Assembly (NCBI RefSeq): GCF_900021165.1
Contig: NZ_FCOQ01000013.1
Span: 31,512 to 95,511 of the forward strand
DNA length: 64,000 nt
Reading direction: 5' to 3'
From: Paenibacillus phocaeensis
GTDB taxonomy: Bacteria; Bacillota; Bacilli; Paenibacillales; Paenibacillaceae
Shown here: piece by piece, positions 1 to 7,430 of the stretch
Numbering within the stretch: the stretch's first letter is position 1
Layout of the letters: every line of letters starts with the position of its first letter
The notes under the pieces: generated by a model
What the model was told of the DNA's origin: nothing
Database searches by the model: none
Seen by the model: the letters and a program-made list of their open reading frames with translations, nothing else
Made by a program: the position numbers and the translations under genes

Positions 1-95
1 AGTGTTGAGGTGCCGGTGCGATTTTTGTGAAATTGTAAGCCTATTTAAAGGTAGGTTAAAGCACGGTTCAGGGCGAACCGCGCCAGGAATATTTA

Positions 96-308
96 TTATT
101 GTAACGTACCGTTGCCTTTACCATTACCATCCGCATAGGCTTCAGCCAACATATACGCTACGCAAGCGCCTACCGCTGTAATGATACCCGTGATTTGAAG
201 CGTTGTGTTTTCGGACGCACCCACAGCACCTAAAATAGATGTAGCAAGCGCAGCAATCAAAGCCCAAAACTTGCGTGACGACAACTTGGTTTTCCAATTG
301 ATCTTCAT
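96..308 (-). CDS. small phage holin-like protein
   Basis: About 70 residues. The start at 308 (MKINWK...) is chosen because GGGAGGG lies about 9 nt upstream; the longer frame from 326 has no better site. A short basic N-terminus (MKINWKTKLSSRKFW) leads into two hydrophobic stretches (ALIAALATSILGAVG and ITGIITAVGACVAYMLAEAY) and a polar Gly/Asn-rich tail, the layout of small Gram-positive phage holins related to the phi-LC3 type. It is the last gene of the tail module, where a lysis gene is expected. The partner endolysin would lie left of the window. Function is inferred from size, topology and position. Confidence 0.65.
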   Translation of the reverse strand: MKINWKTKLSSRKFWALIAALATSILGAVGASENTTLQITGIITAVGACVAYMLAEAYADGNGKGNGTLQ

Positions 309-326
309 AGTTGCTTTCCCTCCCAC

Positions 327-488
327 TTTACCAGGACTGAACCAGGCCTACAGAAGGGAACTGTTTGCTGCCCTCCTACAGAACCTGAACTCCTAATAGA
401 ATAACAGAGCAAAGAATTCAGCCTGGTCATATTTTTTAATCCTATGGATTCATTTGCATAAAAAGCACCTCTCGGCGTGTCCTAGTAG
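327..488 (-). other. intergenic gap before holin gene
   Basis: No convincing gene. A 41-codon minus-strand frame (MTRLNS...) ends with its TGA overlapping the holin ATG, but it lacks a good ribosome-binding site and resembles nothing I know. Confidence 0.4.
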
Positions 489-677
489 CTATTGTGTTGT
501 TGACTCTGTTGGAGGGTCCTCAACGTAGTTTTCCTGCACCCAATCAAATCCGCATACTCCGACCGTACCTGTGCTAGTTTTGTAAACATATTGCCCCGGA
601 GCTGCTACAATAGTTGCCGTTCCATTTTTTTGTAATGGATTGGAGAACCCCTGTATTAGAAAAATCAACAAACTCAT
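489..677 (-). CDS. hypothetical small protein in tail module
   Basis: An open frame of 62 codons between the last fibre-like gene and the holin. It starts MSLLIFLIQGF and ends in an acidic/Thr-rich tail. No Shine-Dalgarno sequence stands out before the ATG, and I recognise no family. In PBSX the equivalent position holds the small xkdX gene, but the sequence does not look like XkdX. It may be a real small structural protein or a chance frame. Confidence 0.3.
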   Translation of the reverse strand: MSLLIFLIQGFSNPLQKNGTATIVAAPGQYVYKTSTGTVGVCGFDWVQENYVEDPPTESTTQ

Positions 678-741
678 GAGCTTTGTACATAATCTTTGCT
701 TCTAATCATTCTTATCATTGTCAACAACCTTCGTTTCAGAA

Positions 742-1413
742 TTATTCCCCATAAATTGTGTAGGATACTGTTTGGTACGGACGCACAGCTGCTCCGTCTA
801 TTGTTAACTCGACACTGTTCGCTCCAAATGAAGCATACAGATACGCTCTTATTTCTTGCGATCCGTAAATCGGGCTAAATACAGACCCATCAAACGGATA
901 ATACTGAGCACCAGTTGTTGCGATGAGATTTACCATTAACCGATATCCATTACCGTTTTCGATATACCCATCTCTTACCAGTTCGACCTTAAGAATAATT
1001 AATTTTGGTGTAAAGACTAGATCAGATATTGTGCGCCGATCAAGAGTTCCCGTATATGCTAAAAAGCCTGTAGAACTTTTCATTCCTGTCACAATCTGCC
1101 CAATCTTCCCCGCCAGCCCCGCAAACGTATCGCTACCTGATGCCGGAACGCCTTTGCCAGTGATAGCGGCAGCGATCGCGTTTTTTCCATCACTGACATT
1201 TGTAAAAAGCTCGTTGATCGCGGTAACCGTATTGGTTTTGGCTGATGTGAGCAAAGAGGGCAGCGGGCCAACCGCGTTGTCGACGGTACTTTTCAATGCA
1301 ATATCATCCGCTGCTGCAGGAGCTGCAACCTTTGCCCTGCCAGCTGCATCTTTGACGATTAGCCGATTAATCGCGGCCGTATCCAGTTCCTGCAAGGTTA
1401 TTCCTTTTGCCAT
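742..1413 (-). CDS. phage tail fibre-like protein
   Basis: 223 residues. The N-terminal third is Ala-rich (TLQELDTAAINRLIVKDAAG), as in fibre proteins attached to baseplates. A central segment GKGVPASGSDTFAGLAGKI resembles ASTGESWDVLISKLNGI in the upstream 436-aa fibre protein, so both probably carry the same short fibre repeat. The C-terminal half is aromatic/Gly-rich and could be a receptor-binding head. A good AG-rich ribosome-binding site precedes the ATG. Likely role: accessory fibre or host-recognition tip of the contractile particle; no enzymatic motif is seen. Confidence 0.6.
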   Translation of the reverse strand: MAKGITLQELDTAAINRLIVKDAAGRAKVAAPAAADDIALKSTVDNAVGPLPSLLTSAKTNTVTAINELFTNVSDGKNAIAAAITGKGVPASGSDTFAGLAGKIGQIVTGMKSSTGFLAYTGTLDRRTISDLVFTPKLIILKVELVRDGYIENGNGYRLMVNLIATTGAQYYPFDGSVFSPIYGSQEIRAYLYASFGANSVELTIDGAAVRPYQTVSYTIYGE

Positions 1414-1431
1414 AGCGTTTTATCTCCCCTC

Positions 1432-1818
1432 TTATGACTTAGTGATGAGCATGGTCAGCTCAGCAATGGCTTGTTTCAGTTCGCTTACTTGTTCCGAGAG
1501 CGGCGGCTGGTAGACGAGTTCTTGCGGCTCTTCGCCCGACTGTCCGGGTTCGGTATAGGTAAATTCAAGCTCTTGCGTATCCGGGTTTACACGGTAGCCG
1601 CTGCACGCAATAAAGTCCTGCTTATATTGTCCAAGTTCCAAATGCAGCTCCCCGATGGTTTCACGATTACGTTCGGATAAAGTCTTGATATTCGTATAAT
1701 CAAGTCCTATCCTGATTTCTTCATAATTATCTAGGCCGAAGATATGCGGTTCCCCAGAATCATATAAAACCGACCCAATTGCTTTATCATAATAAATTAT
1801 TCTTGGGTATCGCTTCAT
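1432..1818 (-). CDS. tail module protein, XkdW-position (possible fibre chaperone)
   Basis: 128 residues from the ATG at 1818 (MKRYPRIIYYD...). That start sits behind an unusual Shine-Dalgarno made of eight consecutive G residues (C8 at 1823-1830 on the plus strand). The longer reading from 1851 would run into the preceding fibre gene. The protein is acidic, with a C-terminal heptad-like region (SEQVSELKQAIAELTMLI) suggesting a short coiled coil. It lies between two fibre genes, as small fibre-assembly proteins do in PBSX-like modules. The exact family is not recognised; the role is inferred from position. Confidence 0.5.
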   Translation of the reverse strand: MKRYPRIIYYDKAIGSVLYDSGEPHIFGLDNYEEIRIGLDYTNIKTLSERNRETIGELHLELGQYKQDFIACSGYRVNPDTQELEFTYTEPGQSGEEPQELVYQPPLSEQVSELKQAIAELTMLITKS

Positions 1819-1831
1819 TTTGCCCCCCCCT

Positions 1832-3142
1832 TTATACATAAGCCTGTACACGAAAATTTCTTAACAAGTAATAGTCAGCCCAAGACAAGTCATCTGATGC
1901 AAAATAAACGTCAAATGATGAGGGGATCGCTTCTGATGATACATTACCTATTTCAGTACTTGTCCCGACTTTGTAGAATTTTAATCTTAGGCCTAGCGAA
2001 GTAGCTAAATTCCAGTTGTAATACGACAAACCCAATTCATATGTGGGAGTCTCTGCAGTAGGAGCAACTTCGGACATCAAGAAACCTGAACGAAATATAA
2101 AATGATCGTACTTTGAGGTGGTAGTGTTGTATATATTAGATGTAACATAGAGCAATTTTGGCATAAATGGTATATTTACTGTTGCTCTCGTCCCCATTTT
2201 AGTATTAGGAAGTACTACGGAATACACCTGCTTATATTCTAAATTCCCTATAACATTAAATAAATTCACATCTTTCTTGATGTTACTTGCCACAAGATTA
2301 GCATCTCCCAAAATCGTAATCGGACTACTATAATACCCCTCAGCCTTTGTTTGATTTGCCGTCCCCGGTATTACTGTGCCGCCCGCACCACGATTGATGA
2401 TCCCGTTCAGTTTCGAAATCAACACATCCCAACTCTCCCCCGTGGACGCCGAAATCCCCAAGGCAACGAGGGCGTCCACGACTTCCTGCTTCCGCTCATT
2501 GCCAGCTTGAAAAACCTCGTCCAACTGCGTTTGCAGCCCGTTTACGCGGTTGATCGGGACGCTGTCGACCGCCAGCACCGCACCGTTGATCGCTCCGTCC
2601 TCGCCGAGCGGGACATTTTTGAGGACGACCATCGTCATTTCGGACGTCGCGGTGATGCCGGACAATAACGTGATCTTCGCCCGCTGCGTGACTTGGCCTG
2701 CCCCATCGCGGATGGTGTTGGTCACGGTATATTGCGTCGGGTCGAGCACGGCGCGGTTAATCGCGACCATCAACGTGTCGGTGTCAGCATCAAACAGGTC
2801 GAGCGGAATCTCGAATTCGGTTTGATTATCGACCGTGGCCGTGACCTTCAGCGGATAGCTGACTAGCTTCGGGATGCCCGTCTCCGTGACCAGGTTGATT
2901 TGCTGGTCGGTGTAGGCCTTCGCTTGAAGCGCCACGTCTTTCACCGCCCGCGGCGTAGCCGCCGTATCCTCGGCCGTGCTGTCCGTGGCGTTGGACAAGC
3001 GCACGATCCCGGGTTCCGACAACGAAGCCGGCGGAACCTCAATGTTGTCCACCTCGGTGCGCAGCTCGTTGATTTCCTCGCCTATTGCGTTTAAGTCTTC
3101 CGGTTTTACTGTATCCGATAACGTCCAATCCGATTTCGCCAT
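1832..3142 (-). CDS. phage tail fibre protein
   Basis: 436 residues. The N-terminus (MAKSDWTLSDTVKPEDLNAIGEEINELRTEVDNIE) is a helical attachment region, followed by tail-fibre-type repeats (SEPGIVRLSNATDSTAEDTAATPRAVK, which matches the classical phage fibre repeat style). A beta-rich middle follows and a C-terminal domain rich in aromatic residues. The ATG overlaps the stop of the preceding gene at 3142. It is the main candidate for receptor binding, and so for target range if the particle is a bacteriocin. The distal part (roughly 1832-2350) is visibly more AT-rich than the proximal part, consistent with exchange of the receptor-binding end. Confidence 0.8.
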   Translation of the reverse strand: MAKSDWTLSDTVKPEDLNAIGEEINELRTEVDNIEVPPASLSEPGIVRLSNATDSTAEDTAATPRAVKDVALQAKAYTDQQINLVTETGIPKLVSYPLKVTATVDNQTEFEIPLDLFDADTDTLMVAINRAVLDPTQYTVTNTIRDGAGQVTQRAKITLLSGITATSEMTMVVLKNVPLGEDGAINGAVLAVDSVPINRVNGLQTQLDEVFQAGNERKQEVVDALVALGISASTGESWDVLISKLNGIINRGAGGTVIPGTANQTKAEGYYSSPITILGDANLVASNIKKDVNLFNVIGNLEYKQVYSVVLPNTKMGTRATVNIPFMPKLLYVTSNIYNTTTSKYDHFIFRSGFLMSEVAPTAETPTYELGLSYYNWNLATSLGLRLKFYKVGTSTEIGNVSSEAIPSSFDVYFASDDLSWADYYLLRNFRVQAYV

Positions 3143-3429
3143 CAGTTCTTGACCTCCTTGATTTCCACTGTCTGCAGCATCAGCGTATCCGACGGCACCG
3201 GCACGTTTACCGCGTTGCTGGAGATGACACCGCCGGTTTCATCCCGCAGTTCGATTTGGTTAATCACCGGCAGCTCGGCTGCCGGGATAATATAATTAAG
3301 CGCCACGGTGGAGTCGGTCACCGCTTTTTGCTGAAACTCGGTAATTTCCAGCGATCCGTTCAGTACCACCTTGGCGATGCGCGAATTGACGTATTCCGCG
3401 ACCTCCCGCTTAAAAGGTGCCGTAATCAT
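3142..3429 (-). CDS. hypothetical baseplate/fibre-linking protein
   Basis: 95 residues from the ATG at 3429 (MITAPFKREVAEYVNSRIAKVVLNG), which overlaps the stop of the upstream gene as ATGA. A longer frame from 3483 would overlap that gene by 58 nt and is not favoured. The short protein is mostly beta-predicted and ends VEIKEVKN. It has no family name I can give with certainty. Its place between the DUF2313 baseplate protein and the fibre suggests a linker or fibre-attachment role. Confidence 0.6.
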   Translation of the reverse strand: MITAPFKREVAEYVNSRIAKVVLNGSLEITEFQQKAVTDSTVALNYIIPAAELPVINQIELRDETGGVISSNAVNVPVPSDTLMLQTVEIKEVKN

Positions 3430-4013
3430 AACACTTGTACCCCCGTTCCCAACGTTATAAACGGCCTTTCCCCCAACCGCCACGAACCGTCCAGCTTGTA
3501 GTTCCAGGCGATCCCGCGCCCCGTGATATGTTCTTCCAGCCCGATCCGGTCATATAGCGCCGTATTTTGCTGATAGACGATATTCGCGGGTTTGACCGTT
3601 TGCACCGTGTATTGGACTTCCTTGAATACGTTGGCATTTTCGATGTTCGTGGTGACGTAGAGGATAAACCGCTCCGCGTCGACCGACACGATGGTCATGC
3701 CGGGACCGACCAGGCGGTCGAGCTGCTCCTGGAGCCAGCGCACCGTAAACGGCGGTTTTGTTCGGTAGCGGTTCAAGATCCGCTGCTTGCGAAAATCCAG
3801 CGTCTCCAGGCCCGGATCCGCCTGAACCCCCAGCATCCGCTCGCGGCGCTTGATCGCCTGAACGCCGGAGGTTAACACGAACTGGTCGTCAAACAGTTGC
3901 TCCACCGCCGCCTCCAGGCTGTCCAGCTCGGCGTCTTCGGTGCGGGCGAGCTGAATGAAATCCAGCACTTCCCCGTAGTAGGACGGCAAATATGGCAGCA
4001 CGCGATCAGGCAT
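3426..4013 (-). CDS. baseplate protein, XkdU/YmfQ family (DUF2313)
   Basis: 195 residues. The N-terminus (LPSYYGEVLDFIQLARTEDAELDSLEAAVEQLFDDQFV) is typical of the DUF2313/XkdU family, which forms part of the outer baseplate wedge in Mu- and PBSX-like contractile tails. Translation is coupled: the start overlaps the stop of the baseplate J gene by 8 nt, and its own stop overlaps the next start. The order J, then XkdU, then fibre is the conserved one. Confidence 0.85.
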   Translation of the reverse strand: MPDRVLPYLPSYYGEVLDFIQLARTEDAELDSLEAAVEQLFDDQFVLTSGVQAIKRRERMLGVQADPGLETLDFRKQRILNRYRTKPPFTVRWLQEQLDRLVGPGMTIVSVDAERFILYVTTNIENANVFKEVQYTVQTVKPANIVYQQNTALYDRIGLEEHITGRGIAWNYKLDGSWRLGERPFITLGTGVQVL

Positions 4014-5091
4014 GAACGGTCACCGTCCCCATTAACGGGATTTCCTCGGCGGAGAGCGTCAAGTTGCCCGCCGTCCCGTTCAGCAGCGTACTCGCCACAT
4101 CAATAACGCCCGGCACGTTCAACATAGCCGCTTCAATCAGCGCTACACGAACGATGATTTGCTCCGATGTTGCCCAACTTTGCCGCAAGCCTAGCAGGTA
4201 TGCGGCAATCGCCTCCTCGATCGGCCCCTGCACCTGGCCGGCAGTGCTTCCCGCATCCAGCGTGACGGTGGTCGCCACGTCGATGGGAACACCGCTAACG
4301 CTTGCGACCGTTACCGTATGTCCGATCGGCGCCGTGCCATAGCCTTTGCCTTGGTTGGCCGTCGGGTCCACCGCCGACTGCACCTCGGAGATCAACGCTT
4401 CTGACGGCACGTTCCAATCGGAGGCGATCACGGTGCATTTCACCGTCCCACCGCCGTTCCAGACCGGAAACACCTTGGTCGCCCCGACGCCGTCCATACC
4501 ATTGACCGTTTGCTCATAATCGGAGACGTTCCCGCCGAAGGCGGGCTCGTTGACCGTCTCATAGTAGCGCGCTCGCAGCGTATCGTCGCTTTCTTCGTCC
4601 TCGCCGGGAACGATGACGTCAGCCAGCTCCGCCCGCACCAGGCCTGGCACATAGTCGATCGGCAGCAAAGCGCCGAACTGCCGGTTCCCGGCCGCTCCCA
4701 CCGTTTCACATTCGAGCACCCACTCTCCAAGGCCGATCCGGCTAACCGCCGTATAATCGAGATCGTTCAACGAAAACCGACTGCCCTCCGCCACATCGAC
4801 CGGCACATCCTGCGCGCCGTAAAATCGCCCCTTGCGCTGCGCCTTCGTGGCCGACTGCCGCTCGATGCCGAACTCGGCCGTCCGCCGGGATAAATACTCG
4901 CCGCTGGCAGTGTCGGCAAAAGCCAGATTGAAGCTTGTATCGAGCTCAATGTACATTTGCGCCAGCTCCGCCGCCGCGGGAGCAAGCGCGTCGTAGATCA
5001 CACTCCCCTCCCGTTTGTCGATCGTATCCGGCACCCGCTCCAACATGCGGGATAAAATCGCTTCATAGGTCTGATGTTCATACATTTGCAT
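4006..5091 (-). CDS. baseplate J-like protein (XkdT family)
   Basis: 361 residues with the baseplate J hallmarks: an N-terminal wedge region (MYEHQTYEAILSRMLERVPDTIDKREGS), the STAS-like central part (GEDEESDDTLRARYYETVNEPAFGGNVSDYEQ) and a C-terminal beta domain ending in VTVHA. It forms the wedge arms that link hub to fibres. It starts 14 nt inside the end of the preceding gene, so the operon is tightly coupled. The length is normal for the family (about 350). Confidence 0.9.
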   Translation of the reverse strand: MQMYEHQTYEAILSRMLERVPDTIDKREGSVIYDALAPAAAELAQMYIELDTSFNLAFADTASGEYLSRRTAEFGIERQSATKAQRKGRFYGAQDVPVDVAEGSRFSLNDLDYTAVSRIGLGEWVLECETVGAAGNRQFGALLPIDYVPGLVRAELADVIVPGEDEESDDTLRARYYETVNEPAFGGNVSDYEQTVNGMDGVGATKVFPVWNGGGTVKCTVIASDWNVPSEALISEVQSAVDPTANQGKGYGTAPIGHTVTVASVSGVPIDVATTVTLDAGSTAGQVQGPIEEAIAAYLLGLRQSWATSEQIIVRVALIEAAMLNVPGVIDVASTLLNGTAGNLTLSAEEIPLMGTVTVHA

Positions 5092-5476
5092 TCACCTCCA
5101 TGCGGAAATCACCGTAAACGGAGTTTACCGTAAAGCTGATATCCGCCTCGTCGCCCTGTACGCCAATCGCAAAATCGGCCACTTCCGAGATGCGGTCATC
5201 CTGCAGCAACGCTTCACGTATCCGCCTTTGCAGCTCCGAGCGAATCAAGCCGGGGCTTGCTCCAATCAGTCCTTCCCGCTCAAAGCCGTAATCGCCCGTG
5301 TATATCAGATGGGCGAACCGCTCCGTATGCAATATTTTGTAAACCGCCTGTTTCACCGCGCCCAACCCATCCGTCATACCGTCCATCCGCCCTTGCTGCA
5401 CATTGAGCTTGTACGTGCGGCTCGGCATCGCCACGGGGACCGTATCCGGCAACAGGCTTGCTCCTTGAGGGATCAT
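5078..5476 (-). CDS. baseplate wedge protein, XkdS family (DUF2634)
   Basis: 132 residues from the ATG at 5476 (MIPQGASLLPDTV), which overlaps the previous stop as ATGA; a longer in-frame start at 5497 is unlikely. The motif TDGLGAVKQAVYKILHTERF followed by YDYGFE-like YTGDYGFE is characteristic of the DUF2634/gp25-like wedge proteins of PBSX-type tails. It works with the baseplate J protein at the base of the tail. Confidence 0.85.
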   Translation of the reverse strand: MIPQGASLLPDTVPVAMPSRTYKLNVQQGRMDGMTDGLGAVKQAVYKILHTERFAHLIYTGDYGFEREGLIGASPGLIRSELQRRIREALLQDDRISEVADFAIGVQGDEADISFTVNSVYGDFRMEVNANV

Positions 5477-5793
5477 CCGCTCACCACCTTGTCCCACACG
5501 ATGTATTTCTGGCCGCCTTGCATGCGCAGCAGCAGCACGTTATCGCCGGCCGCCAGACCCTCCCGGATAACCGCCTTCGGGGCCGACGGCCCGGCGACTT
5601 CGGGCGGCCAATCCAACTCATAACGGGTCAGGTAGGCAGGGATCACCAAAAAATCCCGGTCGATTGTAAATCGCTGATCGACCTGAATTTCAAGCGGAGC
5701 CGTATTCGTTACTTTGCCGAACAGCACGGCCACCGGGCTTGCGGCATCGACCGCCCCGGCGCCGAGCTGGCGGATTTTGTTCGCCAACCCCAT
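5473..5793 (-). CDS. phage protein, XkdR family (DUF2577)
   Basis: 106 residues from the ATG at 5793 (MGLANKIRQLGAGAVDAASPVAVLFGKV). This start overlaps the previous TGA by one base (TGATG); a longer frame from 5853 would lie inside the hub gene. DUF2577 proteins are small hub/spike-associated components found between the XkdQ and XkdS equivalents, as here. The C-terminus ends RMQGGQKYIVWDKV. Confidence 0.85.
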   Translation of the reverse strand: MGLANKIRQLGAGAVDAASPVAVLFGKVTNTAPLEIQVDQRFTIDRDFLVIPAYLTRYELDWPPEVAGPSAPKAVIREGLAAGDNVLLLRMQGGQKYIVWDKVVSG

Positions 5794-6758
5794 CAAATCA
5801 CCTTCAAATCTATGGAAATGGTATAATCTCCCCCACGAAACTGGTGGGAGCATTCGTCGATCAAGAAGTACTGATCGATGCCCAGCGCGCCGATCTTCAC
5901 CGCCACGTAACAGCCCGCCCGCACCTGCGGCTGGCCGAGCGCCTCCAGCTTCAGCCGCTTGGTTTCCCGATTTCTCAGCTTCTGGAGCTGATCCAGCAGT
6001 TTGCCGATCTGCGCGGCATTCTGGTTGTCGTCGACCTTGTCATAATAAATCAGCCGGCCCCATTGGGCGATCGCTGCTTCATCCTTAGCCATATAAACAT
6101 CGCGGTGTCCCGTAGTTTGGTTGTCTTGCACCAGCTTGAACTGGTTGTACGTGTCGCTGTCGATGCTTTGTTCAAACGAGTAGTCATGAAGCAGGCTGTC
6201 GTCGCCGAGCTGCAGATCGAGCCGCATGTCCTCAGCGGCATCGCGCACCGCCAGCGCCCCGAATTCATCGTAAAAGTTGTATATTTTCCCGGTATGGATC
6301 AACGTGTGGTCAAACGCCTCCGAAATGAGATCAAGCAGCTTCTTCCCGTCCCCCACCAACGTAGGAATAACATACTTCGTATCGGCGATATGCCCCCATT
6401 TAAGGCCGACATCGCCGGCAATCCGTTTCACGACCGCGGCGGCGGTGATATTTTTGAACACGTACGTATCTTTGGCGTTCAAATAACGGATCTGGTCGTA
6501 GCACTTGACGGAGACTTCTTCGCTCTGTCCGCGATTCACGGTAAACACGTATCCGTAGAAAAGCGGACGATCCTCCCATTTGGCCCAAACGACATTGCCG
6601 TTCGCGGCCGTAATATTCGGGACGGCGACCATTCGGAAATCCAGACTGCTTGGCTGGGCGGTGCGCGAGGTTTTCCAGGTGGCCTCCGTCACCAGGCCGG
6701 AAATGTCCCACACGGTGCCCAGCTTATCGTCAAGCCAAATCTGCAGCAAGCGATTCAC
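5793..6758 (-). CDS. tail hub protein, XkdQ family (gpD-like)
   Basis: 321 residues. It belongs to the late-control D/XkdQ hub family: an N-terminal beta region (WLDDKLGTVWDISGLVTEATW), the segment VKCYDQIRYLNAKDTYVFKNITAAAVVKRIAGDVGL, and a C-terminal domain KIGALGIDQYFLIDECSHQF. The protein forms the central hub of the baseplate, below the tube and around the tape measure end. It is preceded by a LysM gene and followed by DUF2577, the PBSX order. Confidence 0.85.
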   Translation of the reverse strand: MNRLLQIWLDDKLGTVWDISGLVTEATWKTSRTAQPSSLDFRMVAVPNITAANGNVVWAKWEDRPLFYGYVFTVNRGQSEEVSVKCYDQIRYLNAKDTYVFKNITAAAVVKRIAGDVGLKWGHIADTKYVIPTLVGDGKKLLDLISEAFDHTLIHTGKIYNFYDEFGALAVRDAAEDMRLDLQLGDDSLLHDYSFEQSIDSDTYNQFKLVQDNQTTGHRDVYMAKDEAAIAQWGRLIYYDKVDDNQNAAQIGKLLDQLQKLRNRETKRLKLEALGQPQVRAGCYVAVKIGALGIDQYFLIDECSHQFRGGDYTISIDLKVI

Positions 6759-6764
6759 CTCTTC

Positions 6765-7430
6765 TCATGGCAGCTTCAACACCTTGCCCACCGGCAGCCG
6801 GCGCAGCTCGCTGTCTTGAATACCGTTGAGCTTCTGAATTTCCTTGTATCTGGCGCCGTTGCCCAGCACTTTTTGCGCCACCTTCCACAGGCTGTCGCCG
6901 GACACCAACGTATACGTCTTCGGCTGAACCCGGGGGGCGGGCCGGGTCGGACCGCCGCCCGCCGCGGCCTTGCCGCTTCCCTTCTGCCCGGTGAGTACTT
7001 TTTGCGGCGTGTAGTAACGGTATTCCTTCAATTTAAGGTCATAGCTGATGTCACCCACGGCCCCGCCCGATTCCGAATATGTGAAGCTCTCGATGCTGAC
7101 CGGTAAATTCAGATTGAGCGTTGAGCCGGTAAAGACGAGCTGCAGCGGCTTTTGATAGGAGAGCCAGCGTTCAATCGATTCATAATAATGGATAGGCTCC
7201 TGAAAAGACTCGGCTGCCCGCTCGCCGGCATATAACGGATGGGCCGGAAAGATCCCGGAAAACGAGATCTCCACCAGCTTATGCCCCGTGAGCACATGGA
7301 TTTCGCCAAGTTGGGAAATCTCGTACGTCTTGCTGTTCCCCGCTTGCGACACTTCGATCTTCTCCGGCAACACCGGAAAAAGGATGCTTTCTTCCCGATT
7401 GTTATAGGACAGTTCCAACGAATAACTCAT
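6765..7430 (-). CDS. LysM tail protein, XkdP family
   Basis: 221 residues. The N-terminal part (residues 1-150) is the phage XkdP/gp53-like fold. A Pro/Gly-rich linker (AAAGGGPTRPAPRVQPK) leads to a C-terminal LysM domain, TYTLVSGDSLWKVAQKVLGNG through LPVGKVLKLP. It is thought to lie at the tube-baseplate junction, with LysM touching peptidoglycan or another tail protein. Its start overlaps the tape measure stop by 4 nt. Confidence 0.85.
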   Translation of the reverse strand: MSYSLELSYNNREESILFPVLPEKIEVSQAGNSKTYEISQLGEIHVLTGHKLVEISFSGIFPAHPLYAGERAAESFQEPIHYYESIERWLSYQKPLQLVFTGSTLNLNLPVSIESFTYSESGGAVGDISYDLKLKEYRYYTPQKVLTGQKGSGKAAAGGGPTRPAPRVQPKTYTLVSGDSLWKVAQKVLGNGARYKEIQKLNGIQDSELRRLPVGKVLKLP

